Source of the DNA: Urophycis tenuis
Lineage: Eukaryota > Chordata > Actinopteri > Gadiformes > Phycidae
Direction: 5' to 3'
NCBI GenBank assembly: GCA_036785325.1
Contig: JAXIVH010000024.1
Coordinates: 777,383-841,382 of the forward strand
Length of the DNA: 64,000 nt
Translations under genes and position numbers: made by a program
Notes under the pieces: model-generated
Database searches by the model: none
What the model saw: only the letters and a program-made list of their open reading frames with translations
Told to the model about the DNA's origin: nothing
Shown: positions 37,681 through 48,462 of the stretch, one piece after another
Position numbering within the stretch: position 1 is the first letter of the stretch
Layout: each line of letters starts with the position of its first letter

Positions 37681-38276
37681 CAAGTCATGTAATTCTGTGC
37701 ATGCATTACATGTGTTGCATGTACTGCTAATTAACCACAGGTGGAGGTCTGAGTTGTTGTTCTCCTACCCTTGCTTGTTAATCCCCGCTATTTGTTTACG
37801 CTCTGTGTATGGCATGGAACAGCGCTGCGGTATATTAATAGCCACTAGGTAGCCTGTATAGCCAGCCGCGGTATTTTTAGTGGTGTCTTGGATCTGCAGT
37901 GACCTGGCAGGCTTATCTGGTGTGATGTGATGGGAGAGGATTGGCCCAAGCGGATGACCCTGCAAATCACCACACAGGTTACATCACCGCCCTGTTACAT
38001 CACCAACCACGGCCCCGTAACACAGCTGGTGGTAAAATAAGGGCCTTTCCTTTTCCTGAATGAAGGTGTTTGCTTGATTCACGAGAGTGCATGAGCAGCA
38101 CCACTACCTAACCCTCCAATGGAGGACACAGGCTACGTGCGAGAATGAACGAGAGTCTTTGTGATTTTGGAAGGGGACGCCGACCAGACCAGACCCTCAC
38201 TGTGATCGCTCACCATGTCTGATGAGGTGATTATTGCATCATGAAGTCCTGCCGGGGCCCGGCCCGGAGACAGGGC

Positions 38277-38780
38277 CCCCCCCCCCCCCCCTGCACTGTC
38301 TGACCGCGGCGTCTCCCGTCTTCACGCCGTAGCGTCAGCTCAGCCGGAATCCGGTGGAGGTGGAGGGGTCAAGGTTGAATCCACCTGTGTCTGTGCGCAC
38401 GGCGCAGGCTGTCGGGCACCGCGACAACGGGTACATACACTCAAACACGGTAGACCTTATGGTGGGAGGGGGGGGGGGGGGGGGGGGGGGCCGTCGCCGT
38501 AGCGCATCCCAGCCACAGCATCGCAAGCCATGCGCCACGTTAGGAGGGGCTGCGGTGGCCTGATCCCATCCATCCTGGTCCCGCCGTTAACCAAAGACTG
38601 CGGGAGCGGCACCCGGGACGGCGAGATCTTGTTGGAATCGCCCCGAGTTTGGGGGGGTGATCCCGGCATTAGAGAGAGAGAAAGCAACAGACCGCATGTA
38701 GAGATGTGTCCTGCTCTCTCATCTCGCCTCCTCCTGCTGTGTCTGCTCCCCCCCCCCCCCCCACCACGATCTAGCCACAC
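38277..38780. repeat. C and G homopolymer tracts in GC-rich sequence
   Basis: C tract at 38277-38291, G tract at 38464-38490 and C tract at 38750-38762. The GC-rich stretch between shows no convincing exon. Confidence 0.7.
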
Positions 38781-39547
38781 CACTTCCTCCATCTGATCCG
38801 ACGTCGTGCCTTGTGCAGGGGAAGCCCGAAGGCTTTTGTTTTTGGGTGGATCGCTTTCCTTTCCAAATAAACACACGTGAGGCTGTCCTTGAGCTGTGTC
38901 CCGCTCGTCACAGTCTGCCCTCATCCCTCTCTGTTCTGTCTGTCTGTCTGCTGTCTGTATTTACTCAGGGCCGCGGGTCATGGTTGATATTCCCACAGAT
39001 CTCCACAGGCTGCAGGTTTAAAGGTCTGGCGGGTGAGCCTTAGGTCTATTTGTGTTGTGGTTCGCTACCTTTGACGTTGCCCTTAACTTCTGGTCCCCGT
39101 GCAGAGTTTCCCTGAAGTGTGAAGGTCCACGCTGACTCCCCCGGCTTTAGTCATCTGTTTGCTGTTTCATTTCCGAAGAACAGTGAACTTCTTGGAACGG
39201 TTTTCCACAGAAATAGACAGTCATCATCCCCCACAGTTTAAAGTGTACCCGATTTCACAATAAACATCCATGGCAGATTTTGGTAAGCTACCAGTGTTTG
39301 TTTAGAAAAGAAGGTGGATTTGGCATCCTGTTGATCAAAGTGAATGAACTGATTCTTGCTGCCTTCAGGTCAGATTCACGCTGTGTTACAAACATTCATG
39401 TACATTTGTTGTTTTTTCCTCAACTGTCCTCAACTGTCAATGATTAAGGAGTTTTTTTTTATCAGAAGTTATATGATAACGTGGATGTTATTACAAGAAA
39501 AACCACTGATGAGGACAACAGCTTTTTTTATATTTTGAAAAAAAGAA

Positions 39548-40567
39548 ATACATTGTTCCAAATGATTATGCACAATGCAGTTTGAAAACATTCAAGAGGT
39601 CATAATGAGTTCAAAACAGAAATGTATTTGTTGCATGAACAGAATTTTCAATAAATAAATGCAATTTGAACCAAAAAACATATTTACAGATCAAGTAACA
39701 TATTAATATCCGAGCCCTTCTTTGAGATCGCTTTAACAACTCAACATTTTTTTTTAACTTTTAGTCTATGGCTCTACCTCTTATTTAATTTGACAAAGCC
39801 AGTTTTGCCTCCCAGAGCTGCTGTTCTTAGGAATACTGCAGCCCACAGGTTCCACAGGTTCCACAGGTTCTCAATAGGGCTGAGGTCAGGGGATGATGGG
39901 GGGCTGCACCATGATTTACATAGCAACCAGTCAATGGTGCCTTTTGCAGCGTGGGACACTGAGTTGACCTGCATGGACATCATGATGTTCCGTGAAGCAC
40001 AGGTCTTCCCTTTACACCATGGCAAGAAGTGGCCATTGAGGAAGTCCAAGTATCATTGTGACACCCTCAGAGACCCCAAAGGGACCTACCATCTCACTTC
40101 CACGCCCAGTGTAGCACGGCGTCCATCAGTGAATACAACTGTTCAAAAAATTAGTCTTCCAATGCTTCTCTTAGGAGCATTGGTTAGGGATGGGCGAAAT
40201 ACAGCTTTCTGCGAAATACAGCTTTCTGAAGTCCCAAGGTTCTTGGGACTTCAGAGATACCAGCAGCTGCTGCTCAACAGTGGCTTTTGTACAGATGCCA
40301 TTTTAACACAATTCATTTTCCTGACAGAAATTTTCCTCAATGAGCCTTTAGATAATCCAGTTAGTCTGTGCTCTGAATCACTCACATATCTTAATAGTTT
40401 GATGATCTCTCTTCGGTTTTTGCTAAATACAACTGAGTCATAAGTAGTTTTCCCTGTAAGTCAGATCACATGGCAAAATGTGAAAATGAGACAGTGAAAA
40501 TGAGAACAATGTGTTTTTCCAAAATCTAATATCCTGCTGATACGTTGTGTGCATAGTAATTTGGGCC
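39548..40567 (-). mobile_element. Degenerate Tc1/mariner-like DNA transposon
   Basis: The left end TTGTTCCAAATGATTATGCAC (39554 region) is matched in inverse by TTGTGTGCATAGTAATTTGG near 40545-40565. The minus strand between them keeps transposase pieces: TDGRRATLGV-like, VNSVSHAAKGTIDWL (normally DNAxSHAAK, the catalytic Asp lost) and SSPDLSPIENLW, which holds the catalytic Glu of the DD34E family. Stop codons and frame changes make it inactive. Confidence 0.75.
40194..40254. repeat. Short direct repeat followed by a 13-bp hairpin
   Basis: GCGAAATACAGCTTTCTG occurs twice in a row, then CTGAAGTCCCAAG, loop GTT, CTTGGGACTTCAG (40226-40254). It lies inside the degenerate Tc1-like element. Confidence 0.8.
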
Positions 40568-40903
40568 ACGGTGTCGTCAGGAGAACCTGTTCTGTCACAC
40601 GCTCCGCTGAGTGCTCTTGTAACTCTCCCCCTTTTTAGCCATTTCACGCTTTTTTATTTCCTCCAGCCCTGGTCTTTCCACCACCAGTCTTCCTGCTGGC
40701 TCGGCCGTGATCACAGTGATGAACGTCCCCTGGCCGTACCTGTGTGTCCTGTGCTGGGTTTAAGAGAGGTCTAAGTCCTCCTTGTTTCCTTGTCCTCTCT
40801 GTTTGGGATTAGAAAGATTAGTGCCCATTCTGTTCTCCCTCCGCTGCGTAGCTTCCGACCGTACTGTAAACACACAAGCACGCGTGTGCAGACAGACAAA
40901 GAC

Positions 40904-40927
40904 ACACACACACACACACAAGCACAC

Positions 40928-40999
<72 letters not shown>

Positions 41000-41056
41000 G
41001 CATACACGCATTCATGCACACAACTACAGACACATTGACACACACACACACACACA
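40904..41056. repeat. (CA)n microsatellite
   Basis: (CA)n with CGCAC breaks; a second short block at 41037-41056. Confidence 0.93.
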
Positions 41057-41249
41057 CTCTCACACGCGGTATTTCCAAAGAAGGAGTGAGTGTTCTTTTA
41101 AAAATGTATCTGCATCTTTTCAAAAGGTTCCCAGTGTGATTCAGGTATTAGTAGTAGTAGGAGTAGTGAGGGGAATGCCCAAGGGCCTGACATGCATGGG
41201 GACACCCAGCCTGTGTCTTCTAAGGCTACGCCACTATTGTCAGCCACTA

Positions 41250-41430
41250 GACAGCTCGTGAGGTGGCTTCCCATGCGTAGATACAGCGCCAGGCCACGGC
41301 CGACGGGATTGATCCCACGTTATTTTCCCACCGGGATAATCTGTGTCGGGAAACGGGGAGATTAAAGTTTCCACTTCGGCAAGAGCAGTCAACCGCTGAC
41401 CGCTCCGCCACCCACCCCTCCATCTCCAAC
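41250..41430 (-). mobile_element. tRNA-like SINE candidate
   Basis: On the minus strand GTGGCGGAGCGGTCAGCGG resembles an A-box of a Leu/Ser-type tRNA, and GTGGGATCAATCCCGTCGG an imperfect B-box. Family not recognised. Confidence 0.3.
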
Positions 41431-41434
41431 TCCT

Positions 41435-43615
41435 CCTCCGCCTGCTTCACCAGGCACCGCCCTCTGTCCAGATCACCAGCGCCCGTCAGAGACCGGCCTC
41501 TGTCTCTCACATACAAGCTGGCCCAGTGCCGCGCAGCCACTTCGGATTCTTCACTGACTGTGTATTGGCCTCCTGTTTTCCTTCTGCTACCAAGGTCCTC
41601 TGTGAGGAGAACACTGTTGTTCTGACTCGTTTGTTCTGTTTCTCACATGGCCATGCCTGTCTGCTGAAGCTGGGCTTCTCTTTGCGGCTCTCGGTGAGTC
41701 AAGGTGTTGCTGTGGATGGATATGAGCGATGCTGTAACAACATGTAAACATTTAGAAACTCGTGTTTGTCCAGGCTGATCCTTCTAGAGGCTGGAAATGA
41801 GTCATCATTTTCTGAGTTTCCGGGGTCAACTAAGGGACATATTTTGTCTGAAATGAAAACCAGGAACAAACATGTCTGTAAAATGCTGGTGAAGTGTTTG
41901 GGAACCCCCTGTTTCAACTCACATTGTTACAGATGGTTACAGCTCACATCTGCAAGTTTGCGATACAATAAAATCATTGGTGTTGTGCACGAAATGCACA
42001 AGACTCAGAAACTCTCTCGGAGACAACAACATGAACCGCGGGGAGCGGCGCACATCCATCGGGTCGCGCGGGGGGGCGTGCTCTCACGCCAGCGCTGAGC
42101 CTCCGCCATGATGTCATTCACAGGGATGTACGTTGAATTCACTAAAAGAACAGGAGCCGGGCTCACAGAGTTCACAGAGTAGGCTACAACATTCTCCGGC
42201 TGGTTAGCAAACACAGTGGATTTGAACACACTCACTCCCCAGCTCACTCCCCGACATTGGATTTGTCTCTACATGATGGTATTCTCGTGGTGTGTGTGTG
42301 TACAGCGACATAATGGCAAAAGACGATGATATGTTCCAAGATCACAGGAGACACGCTGACATTGAAAACCAAGAAACTAGATTCTGGGTATAAGATTCAA
42401 GATTCAAGATTCAAGTATCTTTATTGTCAAATGTGCTACATGGCAGGCATATAGCACAGATGAAATTGCAGTCCTCTCATAAGCGGTGCTCGGACGTGCG
42501 TCCGCTCGACACGTTTGGAGGCGGTACAGTTGGAAGCTCAGTGGAAAACGGGCCACCCCCCAAACGGACCCCCTTCGGGAACTGTTCAACAAGACGTTGG
42601 TCAACACAGCTGTGTAACCACAAAACGCACAACGTCCGGTGCCCCCCTGTGTCTGGCTGAGCTCAAAGTGGAGCCAGTGGGGGGGGGCGGTTCCACTTCT
42701 ACACTCTGAGCAGCTTTTGAAAGTGTGAGCAGGCTGAGGCTGTGAGGCTATCCCTCTTGGCACATACTTTGTTGCATCATTTGTGATGAGCATTTTAAGG
42801 AAAATATGACTAATGGCCCCTCCTCGCTGTCCCATGAGCAAAGCCCTTTGCCAATGGCACATAGTCGCACCTGACACCCCAGTGCTCCCACTTCTGTCCT
42901 CCCTGTGCGACAGTTTGCTCCGTCGGTCGGTTTAAAAATAAGTAGACTTGCCAAAACAAAGCAGAAGGGGGTATTAAACAACTGTGTTCATTGAATCAAA
43001 TTTATTTTATGGAATCTTAGTATAACCGCATATTAACATCAACGGCACTGTAAGTGACGTCGGCTAACTTCATGTCTGCTTTTGCAGTCGGCCCTCTCCT
43101 CCCCCCACTTCACCACTTGTTTCCCCCACAGTATATGCAGGTCCTGCAAGACTCTTGTCTCTTTTTCCTGGCAGCGTTCTTTTCTTCGTGTGTTTTTCCC
43201 CTCGCTTTGCGTGTTTGGCTGTGCAGAGCCGTTCTCGGGCACGCTGGCCTGGTCCACCACTGAAACGTCAATCAACACCCAAACCCGGCTATCTGCCGCG
43301 CAAACACAGAGAGAGGACCGCCCCTTTGTGCACTTCTCTCTCCTGATTGGACAAAGTGTGAACGGGATACCAGAAACATTTAGTACTGTTTACCGTATAG
43401 AGCGGACGGACCAGGAGGCCCAAGTTACTGACCAAGCACTCTTTATGAGTGATGACTGTCGAAATATAACGAGATGTGACACCTGTTTTATCAAAGCATA
43501 TTGCTGGCATCCCCTTGAACATACATTATCATTTTTGCATTTCATTTAGTATTGTTATAATTGTCATATTAAATGTAGAAAAGAATAAAATACTCAAACT
43601 CTGACACTGAGCTTT
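41435..43615. other. Intergenic, nothing recognised
   Basis: Contains the retroelement tail at 42388; no exon found on either strand. Confidence 0.35.
42388..42480 (-). mobile_element. Retroelement tail with triple AGATTCA
   Basis: AAGATTCAAGATTCAAGATT followed by ATCTTTATTGTCAAATGTG and AATTGCAGTCC is the reverse complement of the common (TGAATCT)n, ATAAAG end of fish retroelements. Confidence 0.5.
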
Positions 43616-43619
43616 GGCT

Positions 43620-43830
43620 CTGCTGCCTGGTAATTGGTTCAGTCCTCTCCTCCCCATGAGGGGGGGCATATTGCCAGCTGGAGCTGTCCCCGGCAGCGTC
43701 CCCGTGTTAATTAAATATTCATTTTGAGACCCTCGGTAATTAGTCTATCTGATAGGCTGTGATGGACCTCGCTAAGCAGAGGTCTATCCATCGGCCTAAT
43801 ACCATAAGCAGGCATGGCTGATCATAGACA
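43620..43830. other. Candidate conserved non-coding element with homeodomain sites
   Basis: Within 200 bp are GGTAATTGG, TTAATTAAATATTCATTTTG and CGGTAATTAG, followed by CTATCTGATAGG, a palindromic GATA-like site. It is unique in the window. Enhancer function is inference. Confidence 0.3.
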
Positions 43831-44274
43831 ACAGGCTGTCAATACAATAATGAACGATTCCCTGTTGTTTGAACGCCCTACTTTGGCTTGTTTTTGGCTT
43901 GTTTACCAAGCATGTCCTGGTAAACCATTGGGCATTTGCGGCCCTATCTTTCGCCGCAGTGCTGTATTCACCATGGCAAAATGTAGGTGGACAGAGCTAC
44001 TGTGTATGAGGCAGCACATAGCTTTTCTCTGGCCTCTGCTAGAGTAAACAGTTGCTAAAAGGTTGATGACTACACGATGAAACACGACAACCTGTTTTTA
44101 TTCAGTAAATAGTGACTCAGATGATATGCCCTTCTTGCTTTCATGTGTCCTTGTGTTATTATGGAGGCAGAGCAACGGGACCCACTGCCAGCTGACCGAC
44201 GTCACACGGGCAACCCTGTTTGTATCTCTGGGAGGCCATGGAAGAGAGGTACAAACACACACCTGCAACGACCG

Positions 44275-44485
44275 ATTTTGCACATCCATGCACTACCGCA
44301 CTCTCTAAAACACTTTAAAGCACTGTTAAACACTTTAAAACACCAGCTTCCTTAACTAAACTTTTTACATTACACAATTGTACTAGGCCCCGCCATCTTG
44401 CACTGTGTTGATTGTTTATTGTTGTTGTCTATTGTTACCAAATCAGACTCTACGTATGTGCAAACCTACTTGGCAGTGAACGTCT
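44275..44485 (+). mobile_element. Dispersed repeat, LINE 3' tail type, copy 2
   Basis: ACTCTCTAAAACACTTTAAA, CCGCCATCTTGCACTGTG and TATGTGCAAACCTACTTGGCA match the 30935 copy in order and spacing, with indels. Confidence 0.6.
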
Positions 44486-44489
44486 TGAA

Positions 44490-45279
44490 GCCCAGTTGTG
44501 CTTCGTCCTCCCGCCGTGCTGGTAAACACCGCCGCCCGCTCTGACACCAAGAGGAAGCGGGGACCAACGGAATATGCAGGGCGCCTGCGCAGCTTAGGTA
44601 GTGGGCGTATCGGCCTGCCCAGTTCTGTTCTCCCTCTGTTCCCCAAGCCAGCCCTGTTCTCATGGCCTCTGTTTGTATGTCAGGAGACGGTGCCGCTCAC
44701 GCGTGGAAAGAGATTTGTCCTTATTATTATAATTGTCATAATTGTTTTATTACTGTCTAATAGGAGTCAACTTGTTAGTTGACTCCGAATAGAGACAATA
44801 ATTAAAGTTAACATTGACATTTGAATGAGTATGAATGTTGGTGAATCTGAGTGTTACATTTTTCTCTTCACTCTTTGTCTACGGAGGTTCAGAAACGTCA
44901 GTTGGGCGCTTACAGAAACACTGACCCTCCTCTAGAAAGCGTGGCCCTGTCCTGTCCCTCCCTGTTGTGATGGATGAGCCGGGTGTTGAAGCGCAAACCC
45001 TGACTTGATAAAACTACAGGACTTAAAAGATGAGTTAAACAAGCCACATGTCGCTCTTTAATGTACTCAGGGTGAAATTGAAGCGTAAGTAGGTCCACCT
45101 TTGTTAGTAAGTAAAGTAAAGTAAGTAAATGAAAAATATCAACATCTGGATCATTTAATTCTTTTCTTTATCAACAGGGTTTTGCAAAGCAACACGTGAC
45201 TCATAGTGTAGTGTGGACACGAGATGAAAACATTGCAAAAGTGATTTTAAAAGAACACAGATTAGTGTGGATGTGGCCT
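44490..45279. other. Intergenic upstream of ip6k2
   Basis: AT-rich, with AGTAAGTAAAGTAAAGTAAG near 45107-45128 and the hairpin at 44763; no gene seen. Confidence 0.35.
44763..44786. repeat. 10-bp hairpin
   Basis: GGAGTCAACT, loop TGTT, AGTTGACTCC; perfect stem in AT-rich intergenic sequence. Confidence 0.7.
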
Positions 45280-46170
45280 CAGATTGGCTAAGCCCTCCTA
45301 TTGCATAGCGAGAAAAACAGCTGAGCTTAGCTCTCAGTTCAGCTTAGCTCTCCCTCCCTGTTTTTGTGTCTCTGTCTCTCTCTCTCTCTCTCTCTCTGTG
45401 CTTGCTCGCTCTATCCTCCCCCAAGCATCCCCCTCCCCCCTCCCTCGCTGTCTTTGTTTGCTTTCTCCTTTCCCCTGAACTACCACCCAACAATCTGCTC
45501 CTGCCTCCTCTGATTGGTGGATCGCTGCAGACGGGGGGCGGGCTCAGCGTCAAGCCAGCGAGAGGCTTACCAGTGGAGAGCGAGCACTGAGCTGTCAGAT
45601 CGCTCTGAGACTGCAGTGGAGACACAAGCAGGATCTGTCTCTGGCAGCTCTCCCCACCACTGCGGTAACACACGGGAACGCTCGGCAGCCCTTTTGCTTT
45701 CAGGCTCTGGAACCGACAGGAAACACGCAGGACTCCCGACCGCCGCGCCGGGACACCAACGGCAGGCGTACTGTACACCGTGTGGGCCCGGCTTAGCCCC
45801 TTTTTCACCCGTTCGATAGCCTCCGTCCCTGCGGTGCTTTGTTTTTCCACCAGGAGGACCCCTTCCCCCCACTCCACAACAACAAGCAGCGGCTCATCCC
45901 CACGGCCCCTCCGCCGAGGACGCAGCCCAGCCAGTCCCGCCTGGAGCCGCCAGCCTTGGACCGCGCATACCGCAGCAGGACCACCTTCTGCGGCGGGGCC
46001 ACACTTTGTCTGGGCGCGGGGCTCCCTGCGCCGGCCGCGTGCGCGAGACGCGCGCGCGCCTCCTCTCTGCCCGGAGACGGCTCCCCGCCACGGTGTGTGT
46101 GTGTGTGGGTGCGCGTGCGCGCGTGCGAGGAGGCTAATGCCAGCGGCAGCGTGGTCGGGACCAGTGGAGG
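45280..46170 (+). promoter_or_regulatory. CpG-rich promoter and 5' leader of ip6k2
   Basis: This stretch is GC- and CpG-rich, rising toward the start codon. An inverted CCAAT box (ATTGG near 45510) and a GC box (GGGGGCGGG near 45533) lie close together, which would place a TATA-less start at about 45560-45620 and a leader near 600 nt. Three TTAGCTCTC/CTTAGCTCT-like repeats sit at about 45325-45350, followed by a short (CT)n. A non-coding first exon is possible but not required. Confidence 0.55.
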
Positions 46171-46277
46171 ATGAGTCCGGCTGTGGATGCTCAGGCCCGG
46201 GGGGCCTCGGACGCAGAGCGGTCGCAGAAACAACTGCAGCAGCAGCAGCAGCAGCAGCAGCCAGTGCCGCCGCCGCC

Positions 46278-46313
<36 letters not shown>

Positions 46314-46343
46314 CTGTTACATGGAGAAAGGGGTGATGCTTGA
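46137..46343 (+). other. Upstream ORF overlapping the ip6k2 start in another frame
   Basis: An ATG at 46137, 34 bases before the IP6K2 start, opens a 68-codon frame that runs through the IP6K2 start and both CAG tracts and stops at 46343. It reads the CAG repeats as GCA, so the peptide is largely polyalanine. The preceding context (ctaATGc) is weaker than that of the main start (ggATGa), so leaky scanning is plausible. Visible in sequence; function is inference. Confidence 0.45.
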
Positions 46344-46486
46344 GCCCTTCATCCACCAGGTGGGCGGCCACTCGTGTGTGCTGCGCTTCGGGGAGCAGAC
46401 CATCTGCAAGCCCCTCATCCCCCGCGAGCACCAGTTCTACAAGAGCCTGCCGCCGCCCATGCGGGAGTTCACGCCGCAATACAGAG
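46171..46486 (+). CDS. ip6k2: ip6k2 coding exon 1, with polyglutamine tract
   Basis: Residues 1-105 and the first base of codon 106. It starts MSPAVDAQ, like the human IP6K2 N terminus, then has two CAG tracts (about 8 and 11 Gln) separated by a Pro-rich PVPPPP. The conserved domain begins at MEKGVMLEPF; the ATG at 46321 would be an internal alternative start lacking the Q tract. The donor is AGAG|GTACGC. Confidence 0.93.
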
Positions 46487-47094
46487 GTACGCGACGCGGT
46501 GCTCCGGGGGCAGACCCAGCCCGGGCTGCGGGGCTGTTGTGTGTTCTTGTTTTGCCTGGGTCCCTTTTTCCAGTCACTAGGGTGCAGTGGTTGTTTTTGC
46601 TCATTTCTTATTCTAATGTTAACATTGTTAACATTCTCAAAACTAACATCATAGGTCTGATCAATGACCTGCAAGAGGTCATTACTTCTTGCAGGTCACC
46701 TCACGCTAAACATGATAAATATGAACCCATGCTGCAAAACAAAGGTGTTGACTCACTTGAAAAGTAAATAACCTCAGAACAAACTGTTCTCCAGGCATTC
46801 TGTAAACAATGGCCACAATGTTGGTAGGTGTTTGTTCAGTATAATAACAACAAATATGTTGGGATCAAGTGCTGCTCAGTGGTTTGGACATTTCTTAATA
46901 TGAATTGGATTAATGTGTGAATTGTTCCAAAGCAATTGAGAAAAAAACGGTTTAGCATCCTTTGTCTGTGTCCAATGTCAAGAACCTCACCACCACGGGA
47001 GGGCACTGTAGCAGGGGGTCTTTGGCGTTGGGGCAGCAGATCATTTAACCTCCCAGGCCGCCTCTATAGACTGTGTATGGAGGGAGTGAGGCTG

Positions 47095-47137
<43 letters not shown>

Positions 47138-47963
47138 CAGCTACGTGGACATACTGTTGGCCAGGTGTTTCCTTGCAAGTCTCTGGGCGTATCCTGCAAC
47201 ACTTGGTTACACCCAACACAGGTTTGTCCTTTCCTTGCGCTGTTACTAAGGCAACAGAGAGAGAGAGGGACAGACAGACAGAGAGAGAGAGAGGAAATAA
47301 GAACCACGTAACATGAACAACACATGACCAAAACCATTACTCTCCCCGCCCTGGATGTGTTCTGCACACGTAATGGACAGTGTTCCCCTTCCAACCAGGA
47401 AGCAGGAAGCGCCAGATAGATGACTGGTTCAAGGTTTACATTATGTGCTCTGCCAAATCAACACAGACGTGGTATTTGTTTTCACCGTTCTAAATGATTA
47501 AGAGTGATGCTGAGGTGATGACATGAGATATTGTGAGCCATACCTACACCAACGTAGCTGTTGGTCGGTGAAACAAACAAAGGCAAGTCTTCCCTCTGCC
47601 TGCGTGCTCCCTGTCCACTGTGCGGTTTGAAACCAAACACACTGTAAAGCATTGGTTAAGACACTGCCTGTCAGGGCCACAGAGCTGCTGTTGTCTCCTC
47701 CCGGACCCTGAAGGGGGGAGAGTGTAAGACGAGCCCAGCGCGTCCATGGAGCAGCTTATCAGCCTGGCCCTGACGTTGTCCTCACAGGCCCCTTGGGAAC
47801 ATGAAGTGTGTGTGTGTGTGTGTGTGTGTGTTTGTGTGTGTGTGCGTGTGTGTGTGCGTGTGTGTGTGTGTGTGCGTGTGTGTGTGTGTGTGCGTGCGTG
47901 TGTGCGTGTGTGCGTGTGTGTGTGTGTGTGTGTGTGCGTGTGTGTGTGTGTGTTGTGTGTGTG

Positions 47964-48019
<56 letters not shown>

Positions 48020-48037
48020 TGTGTGCGTGTGTGCGTG

Positions 48038-48077
<40 letters not shown>

Positions 48078-48377
48078 CACAGGGAGATGCTTCTCCTCAC
48101 TTTGCTTCTTCAATGTCATTGTCTGTGGCTGAGTGTGTCCCATATGGCTTCCTATATACACCAGTCTTGCAGTTTGATGACGTGTGTGCGCCACAGGGTA
48201 TCGGACCCGCATGGAACATAGTTTCTTGGTACTCAGGTTTCCTTGCCATTGGGCAAAACAGCCGTATGTTCTCGATTTCCATGTCAAGATCTGGATTCAT
48301 GTATTCATCGTTCGATTTAACTTTCTTTTCCGACAGATGCTGGATGCTTTACAATAGAATGTGCTGTGGGAGACTGT

Positions 48378-48462
<85 letters not shown>

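Larger units (their letters stand above)
37210..39545. other. Intergenic, nothing recognised apart from tracts and hairpins
   Basis: Includes the palindromes at 37622-37680 and GC-rich tracts at 38277-38780. A CpG-moderate stretch at 38320-38640 has open frames without recognisable product. Confidence 0.35.

Noticed and set aside
39790..40443. 217-codon plus-strand frame
   Set aside because: It is antisense to the decayed Tc1/mariner transposase, whose signature lies on the other strand.
45344..46674. Long minus-strand frames opposite ip6k2 exon 1
   Set aside because: Shadow of a GC-rich, CTG-containing exon and leader; no independent gene features.
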